Virus record (IMG/VR): IMGVR_UViG_3300008266_001284
Location: 1-31,357 of that record
DNA: 31,357 bases
DNA from: a virus
Strand: one strand, 5' to 3'
This document shows, one piece after another, positions 24,465 through 31,192 of this stretch. Numbering within the stretch: position 1 is the first letter of the stretch; the number at the start of each line of letters is the position of its first letter. Made by a program: the position numbers and the translations under genes. The notes beneath the pieces were generated by a model. The model had not been told where the DNA came from. It searched no databases and saw nothing but the letters and a program-made list of their open reading frames with translations.

Positions 24465-24559
24465 GCTGATACACTCCTCTGTTCAGGTGAGCCGCGCGCT
24501 TCGTGTATCAGCAACGCAGGAGCAAACCCGCACCCGCGCGCGGCTCGCCAGAACAGAGG
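24465..24559 (-). promoter_or_regulatory. Leader with two overlapping inverted repeats before the HTH gene
   Basis: Arm B (24476-24499) and arm B' (24536-24559) are 24-base inverted repeats with 22 of 24 positions pairing, around a 36-base loop. Arm A (24465-24474) and arm A' (24503-24512) are a perfect 10-base inverted repeat GCTGATACAC/GTGTATCAGC. In - strand mRNA, arm B covers four bases of the SD GAGGAG, and arm A ends directly at the ATG. The helices interlace (A' inside B's loop), so they are alternatives or a pseudoknot. The function is inference. Confidence 0.62.
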
Positions 24560-24689
24560 GTGCGACGGGGTTGGTGTAAACATCGCGGATATCGTCGGCG
24601 ATGCCCTTCTTTTCCTCTTCGAGACGCTCGATGCGCTCGATCAGAAGCCGCAGACGGTCGTCGCCGCTGTTGTGTCCGACGTCGCTCAC
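24483..24689 (-). CDS. Truncated GapR-like DUF2312 protein
   Basis: A 68-residue protein from GTG 24689, overlapping the SSB stop by GTGA. Residues 10-38 match the DUF2312/GapR N-terminal helix ([26 protein letters not shown]), a nucleoid-associated DNA-binding family of alphaproteobacteria. The family normally goes on for about 40 more residues with a conserved Lys/Arg-rich helix. Here, after residue 40, the reading runs through the inverted-repeat region and ends with an unrelated Arg/Ser/Cys tail. The gene therefore looks truncated by a rearrangement, or is a short variant. DNA binding may be lost; the start and N-terminal family call are sound. Confidence 0.75.
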   Translation of the reverse strand: MSDVGHNSGDDRLRLLIERIERLEEEKKGIADDIRDVYTNPVAPSVLASRARVRVCSCVADTRSARLT

Positions 24690-25270
24690 AGGATGTCCTC
24701 CGCCTCGGCCTTGGCCTTCGCCAGACCAGCGAACTCGTCCGCCGACGCCGCGCTCGAACCGCCGCCGAGGTTGTCGCCCTCGCCGGTCAGCATGACGCCG
24801 CGCAGCGAGCAGTTGACGCGGCGGCCCCACTTGTTGTCCTGCGCCCAGATCTCAATCGAGGCGTTGACGAGGGCACCGCTGAACGCTTGGCGCTCGATGT
24901 CGCCCTTGGCGCTCAGCTCTTCACCGTACTGATTGAAGACAGTCGGCTGGGTCTTGGCGTTGCGGGTCGAGAGGTAGTGCTTGCCCTCGAAGCCGGTGTA
25001 CGGCTCGCCGGTCTTCTTCGACTTGTAGACCTTCTTGGTGAAGCACAGCTTGCCGTCCTCGGCGAGCAGCTCAAGGATGCTGGCGGCCTTGTCCTTCCAC
25101 GCTTCCTTCGCCTCGGCGAGGATCGCTTCTTCGATAGCCTTCTGCTGTTCGGAGTTAGGCGTGATCGGGAACTTCGCACCGTAGGCCGGTTCGCCTTCGC
25201 CCAGTGCTTGGGGCTCGGCGAGGGCGGGGAAAGCCAGAACGACGTTCTTCAGCATAACGCGAGTAGCCAT
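24686..25270 (-). CDS. Single-stranded DNA-binding protein, DUF2815 family
   Basis: A 194-residue protein of the phage DUF2815 family, an OB-fold SSB resembling T7 gp2.5 in role. Family blocks: [16 protein letters not shown] at the N-terminus, [60 protein letters not shown], and an acidic C-terminal tail ([20 protein letters not shown]) typical for SSB partner contacts. The ATG at 25270 is preferred to a TTG two codons upstream. It sits directly after the DUF2800 nuclease, the usual pairing. Confidence 0.88.
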   Translation of the reverse strand: MATRVMLKNVVLAFPALAEPQALGEGEPAYGAKFPITPNSEQQKAIEEAILAEAKEAWKDKAASILELLAEDGKLCFTKKVYKSKKTGEPYTGFEGKHYLSTRNAKTQPTVFNQYGEELSAKGDIERQAFSGALVNASIEIWAQDNKWGRRVNCSLRGVMLTGEGDNLGGGSSAASADEFAGLAKAKAEAEDIL

Positions 25271-25287
25271 TATCAAATATCCACTTC

Positions 25288-26532
25288 TCAGTTTTCAGGT
25301 TGAATGAGGTCGCGGAAGTCATCAGCGACCGATTGGACGGCAATCTCTTGCCGCCTGTCAGTGGCCGGAGCCACAGACGGCTTGCCCGCGCTCTGGGTGA
25401 TGCGTTCCTGCACCTTCGCCCAGCGCTTGGGGTTCTCCTTGAACAGCTTCTCCGCCTTCGTCGGCGAGATCAGAGTGAAATCATACATCTCATCCTGACG
25501 CAAGCGGAAAGACTTGAAGAGCTGTTCGACGTCGTCCGCATCGGACCACTTACGCGGCCCGCGCTTACCCTCGACGAGCTTGTACCCGTCGACAGTCTGC
25601 CCTGCGAGCAGGCGGCGCTCGACCTCGGCGCGCACGGCCTTGCACCAGTCCTCGACCATGCCGACCTTCGCCATAGCGATCGGCAGGTAGTTGTCGCCCG
25701 TCTGCATGTCGACGGTCTCGGGCACGAAGTCCGCAAACTCGTCGAGCGTGGCTGCGGAAGACCCGCCCACCACCTCGGCCACCTCGGCGCGCAGGGCTGG
25801 GCACGTGGCCTTGGCCTTGCAGAAGCGGCACTGCTTCTCGCCGGGCGTGAGGAAGGCCGCGAGGGCGTCCTCGCCTTCGATCGTTTGGGCGAGGTTGCAC
25901 TGCCCCGCAGCGAAGGACGCGCTCTTGGCGAACGTCAGCAACTGCTCGACGGGTATCGTCCACTCGCTGACGTGGTTGAGGCGCGGCTGGTGGATGATCA
26001 TGCTTACGTAGTCGAAGTCGCCCAGCACGCTGTACTCTTCGAGCGCGCCGAGGGCGTAGAGCTGTGTCTGCTCATTCTCCTCGGCGCTCACGCGCACGCC
26101 CATGCCGTACTTGAGGTCGATCACGACGATCTCGGCGTTGACGTGGTCGATGATGACAACGTCACTCGTGCCGGTGGCACCCTTCTCGCCGGTGATGTGC
26201 CCGATCGGCAGCCTACGCTCGACCATCAGCGTCGCGCCCTGCGCCCGCTCGCGCACGAGCTTGACGTAGTCGTCGACGTAGTCGGCCATGTCCTGCGTGA
26301 TCGGCCACTGCACGTCCTCGCCGTGGTCGTTGAAGGCGATGCGCTTGCCCACGTAGGCCTGCGCGGTCGCCTCGCCGTCCTCAAGCACCAGAGCGGCCAG
26401 CTCGTGCGCTGCGGTGCCCTCACGGGCGTAGGAGCTGCTCTCGTCGGGGTACTGGGCCTCCAGCACCACGCTGCCGGGGCAGCGCATCCAGCGATGCGCT
26501 CCCGAGGGGCTGAGCTTTGCGTGCGCCATCAT
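25288..26532 (-). CDS. DUF2800 RecB/Cas4-like nuclease with Fe-S cysteines
   Basis: A 414-residue PD-(D/E)XK exonuclease of the DUF2800 family. Nuclease core: SPSGAHRWMRCPGSVVLE, REGTAAHELA (H43), GTSDVVIIDH (D124), VVIDLKYGMG (D139, K141) and the QTQLYALG helix. Four cysteines, C18 near the N-terminus and CRFCKAKATC (C235, C238, C244), fit the Cas4/AddB-type 4Fe-4S signature. It probably processes DNA ends in recombination-dependent replication together with the coupled DUF2815 SSB. GGAGG precedes ATG 26532, which overlaps the upstream stop by ATGA. Confidence 0.9.
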   Translation of the reverse strand: MMAHAKLSPSGAHRWMRCPGSVVLEAQYPDESSSYAREGTAAHELAALVLEDGEATAQAYVGKRIAFNDHGEDVQWPITQDMADYVDDYVKLVRERAQGATLMVERRLPIGHITGEKGATGTSDVVIIDHVNAEIVVIDLKYGMGVRVSAEENEQTQLYALGALEEYSVLGDFDYVSMIIHQPRLNHVSEWTIPVEQLLTFAKSASFAAGQCNLAQTIEGEDALAAFLTPGEKQCRFCKAKATCPALRAEVAEVVGGSSAATLDEFADFVPETVDMQTGDNYLPIAMAKVGMVEDWCKAVRAEVERRLLAGQTVDGYKLVEGKRGPRKWSDADDVEQLFKSFRLRQDEMYDFTLISPTKAEKLFKENPKRWAKVQERITQSAGKPSVAPATDRRQEIAVQSVADDFRDLIQPEN

Positions 26533-26735
26533 TTGTCCTCCTCGGCGTATAGAGCGTCCATGCTTTGAAGCCACTGCCACATAGGGACGGTAGTAAAGGT
26601 GTCCGGGACATCCGTGTAGGAGATCATCTCCGGCGTCGCCTCGAAGTACATCGCCGCAAGCTGCAAGTGGTAGAACATGAGGGTGAGGGCCTCCTGCTCG
26701 TTCTCAACAGGCGGCGCTGATACGTTGATCGTCAT
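26529..26735 (-). CDS. Small acidic phage protein, unknown
   Basis: A 68-residue protein with a helical centre (ENEQEALTLMFYHLQLAAMY) and Trp/Met-rich end (TVPMWQWLQSMDALYAEEDK). No family is recognised. It is tightly coupled: its ATG overlaps the previous stop by one base, and its stop overlaps the nuclease start. Codon use is as in the neighbours. Confidence 0.65.
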   Translation of the reverse strand: MTINVSAPPVENEQEALTLMFYHLQLAAMYFEATPEMISYTDVPDTFTTVPMWQWLQSMDALYAEEDK

Positions 26736-27178
26736 CAGAGCGCCGCCTTGAGCAGGGCGACCAGCTCCGGCCAGCGCGCCGGATCCATCAGCGACGCCTT
26801 CTCGACGCCAAACTGGCCGATGATCTCCTGCGCGACGGGCTTGCCCTTCTCCTTCACCACTTGCAGCACGATCGGTGCCACGTCAGTGTCGAAGTTCAGC
26901 TCAGAGGCCGATGCACTCTGCGCGGGGGTGGGTTCCGGCGGCGTTGGCTGGCTCTCGGTCTCCTCGGCAGCGGGGGCACTCTTGGGGGCCGGAGTGGGGT
27001 CCACGGGTGCCGCTTCAACGACCGCTGGTGCAACCCCAACGGTTTCAACGGGGGTTGCACCCCCGACGGCCACGGGAGCGCCTTCCGTGGCGGTGCCGGT
27101 GTTCAGCTTGGCTGCCAGCGACAGGGCCTTCCCGGCCAGCTCGGCGAGCGTCTCAGCGGTGATCTCAATCTTGTACAT
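26735..27178 (-). CDS. Pro/Ala-linker protein with C-terminal helical domain
   Basis: A 147-residue protein: a helical N-terminus (MYKIEITAETLAELAGKALS), a 65-residue low-complexity Pro/Ala/Glu/Val/Thr linker, and a folded C-terminus (APIVLQVVKEKGKPVAQEII, then GQFGVEKASLMDPARWPELV) like small helical domains on phage replication proteins. No enzyme motif. It lies in the operon upstream of the nuclease/SSB pair and may be a partner of one of them. The linker DNA contains an 11-bp inverted repeat at 27027-27061. Confidence 0.68.
   Translation of the reverse strand: MYKIEITAETLAELAGKALSLAAKLNTGTATEGAPVAVGGATPVETVGVAPAVVEAAPVDPTPAPKSAPAAEETESQPTPPEPTPAQSASASELNFDTDVAPIVLQVVKEKGKPVAQEIIGQFGVEKASLMDPARWPELVALLKAAL
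27027..27061. repeat. Perfect 11-bp inverted repeat inside a coding linker
   Basis: GGTGCAACCCC (27027-27037) and GGGGTTGCACC (27051-27061) are perfect reverse complements separated by 13 bases. It lies in the low-complexity linker of the 26735-27178 gene. No T run follows, so it is not a typical terminator. Confidence 0.6.
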
Positions 27179-27180
27179 TC

Positions 27181-27489
27181 TCAGTTTCCCTTTTCCAGTT
27201 GTTCAATGTGAGCCTTGAGTGAGGCGATCTCGTCCTCGCGCTGGCTGAGCATAAGCTCGAGCTTGTCGATCTGGACGCCTGCCTCGTAGAGCCTGTCGTC
27301 GAGCTTGTTAAGCTCGCGCTGCAAGTCGTCCGCGCGCTCCTCGCTGTCGGCCACGCGCCCGTCCAGCTCAAGGTCGAGATCCTCAAGGCGCTCGCCCAGA
27401 GCGACGGCCAGCTCGGAGTTAGGCTCGTACTTCGCCACCTCGATCAGACGGGAGGTCGAGTAGGAGCGGTAGGTAGTGCGGTCTTCCAC
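27181..27489 (-). CDS. Coiled-coil phage protein, unknown
   Basis: A 102-residue protein that is almost entirely a coiled coil (ELAVALGERLEDLDLELDGR, ADDLQRELNKLDDRLYEAGV, DKLELMLSQREDEIASLKAH). The GTG at 27489 is chosen because GAGGAG lies 7 bases upstream; a longer reading from 27513 would start before that site. No named family. Probably a scaffold or oligomerisation partner in the replication operon. Confidence 0.62.
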   Translation of the reverse strand: MEDRTTYRSYSTSRLIEVAKYEPNSELAVALGERLEDLDLELDGRVADSEERADDLQRELNKLDDRLYEAGVQIDKLELMLSQREDEIASLKAHIEQLEKGN

Positions 27490-27500
27490 GGTCTGTCTCC

Positions 27501-27680
27501 TCAGAAGTTCCACGGCGTGGCGCCGTGCTGCTTGGCGAGCTGACGCGCCTCGCGCTTGCCGCTCACGTTGTAGGCGACCACGTTCGAGCGACGCCCCTCC
27601 GCGATCCGGTTGATGTAGAGGGTGGGCGGGTAGCGCTTGCTACCGGTCGTGTATTCTGCGGCGAGGACGCTGTCGCTCAT
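27501..27680 (-). CDS. Small protein with basic C-terminus, unknown
   Basis: A 59-residue protein with ATG 27680 and AGGAG about 10 bases upstream. Central beta-like stretch (RYPPTLYINRIAEG) and a basic helix (SGKREARQLAKQHG). No recognised family. It is the first gene downstream of the predicted promoter at 27700-27743 and starts the middle - strand transcription unit. Confidence 0.65.
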   Translation of the reverse strand: MSDSVLAAEYTTGSKRYPPTLYINRIAEGRRSNVVAYNVSGKREARQLAKQHGATPWNF

Positions 27681-27699
27681 CGGTGTTTGCTCCTGTAGG

Positions 27700-27743
27700 C
27701 GTTGCTGATGACGTAGATATAGGGCCGTAATCTGGGATTGCAA
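27700..27743 (-). promoter_or_regulatory. Predicted phage promoter/leader, copy 2
   Basis: On the - strand: TTGCAA (27743-27738), 27 bases, then CATCAGCAACG (27710-27700), followed by AGGAG and the ATG at 27680. With TTGCAA as -35, a TATATC hexamer sits 16 bases downstream (27721-27716), an acceptable sigma70-like -10. It would drive the units from 27680 through at least 21719. A second TTGCAA lies at 27752-27757. The rest of the 97-base gap is AT-rich with no clear terminator. Confidence 0.6.
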
Positions 27744-27777
27744 CAGCTAATTTGCAAAAAATTACGTGCGGGGCGCT

Positions 27778-29793
27778 TTATTCGTAGAAGACAACGATGC
27801 CGCCCTCGATCTTGAGCGGGCCGTCCTTCTCGCGGCTGAGACCATTGATGGCGCGCACGATCGTCTGGCGGCGCGTGTCGCGCTTGCCGTCCTCGGGCTC
27901 GGGCATGGTCTCCACGGCCTTCTGGATGAGCTCCTCGGCCTTGACGATGCTCTGGCTGCCGAACAGCGACATCACCTCAAGGATGTGGTTCTCGACGCGC
28001 CCACGGCGCTTGAGGCCCTTGCGGTTGTCCTCGTCCGGCTTGCGCGTCGGCAAGTCGGTCTCAATCGCCACGCAGCTCGTGACGGGGTCGCCGTCATAGT
28101 CCACACCCAGATCGACCACCTCGAGCTTGAAGCCCCAGCGCGTACCGTCCTCGCCGTCCTTCATCTTCTCGATGTGGATTTCGCGGCTGCCGTCCTCGTG
28201 GCGGATCACCTCGATCTGCGCGTCGGCTGCGGCCTTGAGGCCCGACCAGCCGCGCGAGCCCCTGCTCAGATCCTTGCCAGCGTGGTGGACGCCGAGAACC
28301 GTCGCGTCGGTGGCGCGGTGGATGAGGCGCACGTTGGACAAGGCGCGGCCCATGTCCTCGGACGTGTTCTCGTTCGCGCCCGGCGTGACCTGCGCGAGCG
28401 TGTCGACCATCACGCACGACACGTCGCCGATCGCCTGCATTTCGGCAATGACCTCGGCGATGTCCTCGCTCTCAAGGAAGTTCGGCGCGGCTGTGATGAT
28501 GCGCAGGTTCGGCACGTCGCGCAGGTCGATGCCGTGGTACTGCGCGTACGCCTGCAGTCGCTGGGCGACGCCCTTGCCGCCCTCGGCGGCGATGATAACG
28601 ACGATGCCCTGCTTCACGCGCCTGCCTCGCCAGTCGACGCCGCGAGCGATCGCGAAGGCGTAGTCGAGAGCGACGAAGGTCTTGCCCGCCCCGCTCGCGC
28701 CATATAGAATTATCAGTTCGGCCTTGGGCACGACGCCCTTGATCAGCCACTCAATCGGCTCTTGGTTAGCCATTTCGTGAGCGAAGCGCGACGTGAAGCG
28801 CCCGCCACCGCGCTCCTCAAGGATCGCCTCGACGCGCGCCATCATCTCCTCGGTGGTAGGCGTCTGGCGCTCCTTGTAGCCCGCCTCCTTCGCCATCTTG
28901 ATCACCGAGGCCATCGTGACCTGCCTCTTGCCCGGTGCGGGTTTGAGGCTCTCCCACTGGTGGCGCAGGGCCTCCGTGCCGGGGTAGTTGTGCCCCTCGC
29001 TCGACCACTCATCCCACAGCGCGAAGCCGGTATCGTCTCCGTCCGTCTCGTGGTGTAGGGCCATCCCCACGCGCAGCCACGGGTCGCGGCCCATTCCCGC
29101 GTCGAGGTAGCTGAGATAGGTCTGCATCTCCTCGATGCTGAGGCCGAGGCGCGGTTCGCGCCCAGCCATGAAGTCGTCGGGGTCGAAGGTCGCGCTGCTG
29201 CTCGCGCCGAAGCGGCGAAGGGACAACGAGCGCGTCGCCTCGTCCACGTCGGCGATGCGGTCCTCGTAGCCGAGCATCTCGCAGCCGGGCAGGATATTGC
29301 CCGTGAAGGTCACGAAGCCTGCCGTGCTGAAGGTCTCGAAGCCGTACTGGTCTGCGGTGGCTTGGCTTTTGTGGTTGCCCAGATCGCCCTTGAGCACGGC
29401 GCGCACGCCCGTGCCGCTCGGGCTGTACTCGGCATAGGTGCGACCGACGATCGCCTCGACCTCAGCAGGCATGTGCCCGTCGCCGTCCACGCACTTGTCG
29501 AAGTCGAGGAAGGTGTAGCCGAAGTCGGGCAGGGGCGCGAAGCCCACGCCGTCGTAGCTGCCACGCACAGCCGCGTCGCGCGCCTCGGCAAAGGTCGTCA
29601 GACGCGCGCGGTCACTCGGCGCGCCCTGCTGCCCGTGCCGACGCGTGCCGTCCGCCCAGTAGGGGATCTTGCGAGGCTTCGCCTCACCTGTGAACTGCTC
29701 GAAGCGCCACACGAGCCACGCAGGCAGCTCGCGGAGCGGTTCGGGCACGCGCACGTCCCCTATGGGCGGGAACAGCGGTACTACGTTTGTCAT
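27778..29793 (-). CDS. Primase-helicase: PrimPol-like N-terminus, PriCT, RecA-fold ATPase
   Basis: A 671-residue replication protein. Residues 15-170 match the archaeo-eukaryotic PrimPol family: LPAWLVWRFEQFTGEAKPRK, FLDFDKC with acid pair D97/D99, YAEYSPSGTGVRAVLKG, and FETFSTAGFVTFTGN. Residues about 221-287 are a PriCT-2-like helical domain. Residues 350-540 are a RecA/RepA-type helicase core: Walker A GASGAGKT (365-372), Walker B VMVDT (D464), and VLGVHHAGKD. ATG 29793 with GGGAGGG upstream is chosen over ATG 29835, which lacks a site. The usual His of the SGxGxH motif is Arg (R131) here, so primase activity is uncertain. Confidence 0.87.
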   Translation of the reverse strand: MTNVVPLFPPIGDVRVPEPLRELPAWLVWRFEQFTGEAKPRKIPYWADGTRRHGQQGAPSDRARLTTFAEARDAAVRGSYDGVGFAPLPDFGYTFLDFDKCVDGDGHMPAEVEAIVGRTYAEYSPSGTGVRAVLKGDLGNHKSQATADQYGFETFSTAGFVTFTGNILPGCEMLGYEDRIADVDEATRSLSLRRFGASSSATFDPDDFMAGREPRLGLSIEEMQTYLSYLDAGMGRDPWLRVGMALHHETDGDDTGFALWDEWSSEGHNYPGTEALRHQWESLKPAPGKRQVTMASVIKMAKEAGYKERQTPTTEEMMARVEAILEERGGGRFTSRFAHEMANQEPIEWLIKGVVPKAELIILYGASGAGKTFVALDYAFAIARGVDWRGRRVKQGIVVIIAAEGGKGVAQRLQAYAQYHGIDLRDVPNLRIITAAPNFLESEDIAEVIAEMQAIGDVSCVMVDTLAQVTPGANENTSEDMGRALSNVRLIHRATDATVLGVHHAGKDLSRGSRGWSGLKAAADAQIEVIRHEDGSREIHIEKMKDGEDGTRWGFKLEVVDLGVDYDGDPVTSCVAIETDLPTRKPDEDNRKGLKRRGRVENHILEVMSLFGSQSIVKAEELIQKAVETMPEPEDGKRDTRRQTIVRAINGLSREKDGPLKIEGGIVVFYE

Positions 29794-29827
29794 TGAGCCC
29801 TCCCGCTCGTGCGATGCCGCGCCGCCG

Positions 29828-30094
29828 TCAGCCATTGCTGTCTGGCGACGCGATCAGGACGCGAGCGGCGGACGGATCCATCGTCTCGTAGCGATTGATG
29901 CCGAAGACGGCCTCGATCGCGATCGCACGTTCAAGGGGCGCCCAGCCCCTGTTCCGCCAGTTGTAGATGGCTTGATGCGTGACGCCCATCGCCTTCGAGA
30001 AGGCGACGATGCCGCCCCCTCGCTTGATCGCCTCGTCGATAGCGGCGACGCGGCTTTCCTTGGTGCTCATGTTTGTCTCCTCGACGGTGCTCAT
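29828..30094 (-). CDS. YdaS/Cro-like helix-turn-helix regulator
   Basis: An 88-residue protein whose core matches the YdaS antitoxin/Cro-like family: IDEAIKRGGGIVAFSKAMGV, THQAIYNWRNRGWAP, and LERAIAIEAVFGINRYE. It binds DNA with a helix-turn-helix at about 33-52 and probably regulates phage early genes. Two starts are possible: ATG 30094 (ATGA overlap, GGAGG upstream) and ATG 30070 (GAGGAG upstream); both begin MST. No partner toxin is recognised, so a repressor role is preferred to an antitoxin role. Confidence 0.78.
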   Translation of the reverse strand: MSTVEETNMSTKESRVAAIDEAIKRGGGIVAFSKAMGVTHQAIYNWRNRGWAPLERAIAIEAVFGINRYETMDPSAARVLIASPDSNG

Positions 30095-30357
30095 CGCGTG
30101 AACACCTCCCCCCTGCGCCCTAGACGCCCCGTTTCGGGGTTGCGATAATGTCCGTCCGCGATGATCTTTTCAAGCCTCTTGATCTCGGCCTTGAGATTGT
30201 GGACCGCGAGGGCTTGCGCCTTCTCGTCCGTGGCGGCCCGCTCTCGCGCTCCGCGAAGCTCAATGTGCGCCAAGGCGTAGGCGACCTTGTGGTCGGCGAG
30301 GGTCCGGCGGGCCGCGCGCAGCGCGCCCCACGGATTGATGATGTCTCCCAGTGTCAT
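30091..30357 (-). CDS. Helical coiled-coil early protein
   Basis: An 88-residue basic helical protein (RAARRTLADHKVAYALAHIE, HNLKAEIKRLEKIIADGHY) with a C-terminal GHYRNPETGRLGRRGEV tail. ATG 30357 has AGAGGA upstream. The stop overlaps the YdaS-like gene. No named family; similar small coiled-coil proteins occur in phage early regions. Confidence 0.65.
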   Translation of the reverse strand: MTLGDIINPWGALRAARRTLADHKVAYALAHIELRGARERAATDEKAQALAVHNLKAEIKRLEKIIADGHYRNPETGRLGRRGEVFTR

Positions 30358-30368
30358 GCTACGTCCTC

Positions 30369-30551
30369 TCAACCTTTGATGCTCAGCGGGCAGGTGCGGT
30401 AGCCCATGTTCAGCACGGTGCCATTGCCATAGCGGCACATTTGATTGCCGTTCTCGTACCACTGCGCGACGAGGTAGTAGGTCATCTGGTACTGCGCGGC
30501 GGCGGAGGTGGCACTCAGGGCCAAGGCGGCTGCGATGATAAGCTTCTTCAT
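30369..30551 (-). CDS. Small secreted (signal-peptide) protein with two cysteines
   Basis: A 60-residue protein with a classic Sec signal: KK, hydrophobic core LIIAAALALSATSAA and a likely cleavage after AAA before QYQMTYY. The mature part of about 40 residues has C39 and C54 positioned for one disulfide (QMCRYGNGT, YRTCPLS). AAGGAG lies about 7 bases before the ATG. A periplasmic or surface role is likely, for example envelope modification or superinfection exclusion, but no homologue function is known to me. Confidence 0.72.
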   Translation of the reverse strand: MKKLIIAAALALSATSAAAQYQMTYYLVAQWYENGNQMCRYGNGTVLNMGYRTCPLSIKG

Positions 30552-30552
30552 T

Positions 30553-30687
30553 TCACTTCTCCTTTGTGATGCTAGTGTCGTTCAACGCGACCTCGACCTC
30601 GGGCCACTCGCGGCAGATTTCGACCATCTCCGCTTCGCTGATCTGCCCGCTGCGGTAGCAGGCGAGGATTGCTGCGATGTCTGTCAT
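30553..30687 (-). CDS. Small helical early protein
   Basis: A 44-residue protein, too short for most gene finders: MTDIAAILACYRSGQISEAE, MVEICREWPEVEVALNDTSI and TKEK. The ATG at 30687 overlaps the previous stop by ATGA, and its 3' end supplies the AAGGAG binding site of the secreted protein gene. The overlap pattern supports it as a real gene; function unknown. Confidence 0.6.
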   Translation of the reverse strand: MTDIAAILACYRSGQISEAEMVEICREWPEVEVALNDTSITKEK

Positions 30688-30914
30688 TTCAGATGCTCCT
30701 CCCTCTCAAGCATCATGGCGATCTGCCGCATCCCGTGTTTGCGCAGCCACTGCATGATCAGCGCCTCTCGCGCCTTCACGGCGATGTCGATCTCGATCTG
30801 GCGGGCAGCGGCCTGCGCGTCGAGCACGCTATCGAACGTCAGCACCTCGCCCTTGGCATCTCGCACCCAGTAGAATTGGTCGCTCTCCGACCAGTTGACT
30901 TTCGGTGTTGTCAT
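30684..30914 (-). CDS. Small early protein, unknown
   Basis: A 76-residue protein beginning MTTPKVNWSESDQFYWVRDA (small beta stretch) and continuing as an amphipathic helix (VLDAQAAARQIEIDIAVKAR, MQWLRKHGMRQIAMMLERE). The start at 30914 overlaps the upstream gene by ATGA. No family is recognised. Confidence 0.65.
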   Translation of the reverse strand: MTTPKVNWSESDQFYWVRDAKGEVLTFDSVLDAQAAARQIEIDIAVKAREALIMQWLRKHGMRQIAMMLEREEHLK

Positions 30915-31192
30915 TTCCCGTACCCCTCTTCCCAAAGTTCGATGGCGCGGACGCTAATCCACGTTGTCGGCGCTCCGTCGCCCTCACGCCATTGCCTCAA
31001 CGCTTCCTCCGCACACAGTAGCTTGCGATCCACGGGCGGCTGCTCGTAGCGTTCGATCATGTCGCACAGGGCGCGGAAGGACGGGGCGCTACCGCTATAA
31101 TACCTGCGGATACAACGAAGGTCGGCATCCCAATCACTCCGCTTCGCAGCTTCGATCAGCACCCAGTCGGGCGGTGTTTGTTTGTCGGTCAT
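30911..31192 (-). CDS. Small early protein, unknown
   Basis: A 93-residue helical protein: DWVLIEAAKRSDWDADLRCI, RALCDMIERYEQPPVDRKLL, TTWISVRAIELWEEGYGK. Two of its three cysteines are in helices. The ATG at 31192 overlaps the upstream stop. No recognised domain. Confidence 0.65.
   Translation of the reverse strand: MTDKQTPPDWVLIEAAKRSDWDADLRCIRRYYSGSAPSFRALCDMIERYEQPPVDRKLLCAEEALRQWREGDGAPTTWISVRAIELWEEGYGK

Noticed and set aside
25300-26568. A 422-codon + strand open frame opposite the DUF2800 nuclease
   Set aside because: Antisense shadow; composition rich in His, Leu, Val, Asp and Arg as expected from reverse reading of a GC-rich gene.
27744-27777. Intrinsic terminator after the primase-helicase gene
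   Set aside because: There is a run of six T on the - strand, but no GC stem directly before it.
27766-28707. A 313-codon + strand open frame opposite the primase-helicase
   Set aside because: Antisense shadow of an ATPase with clear motifs.
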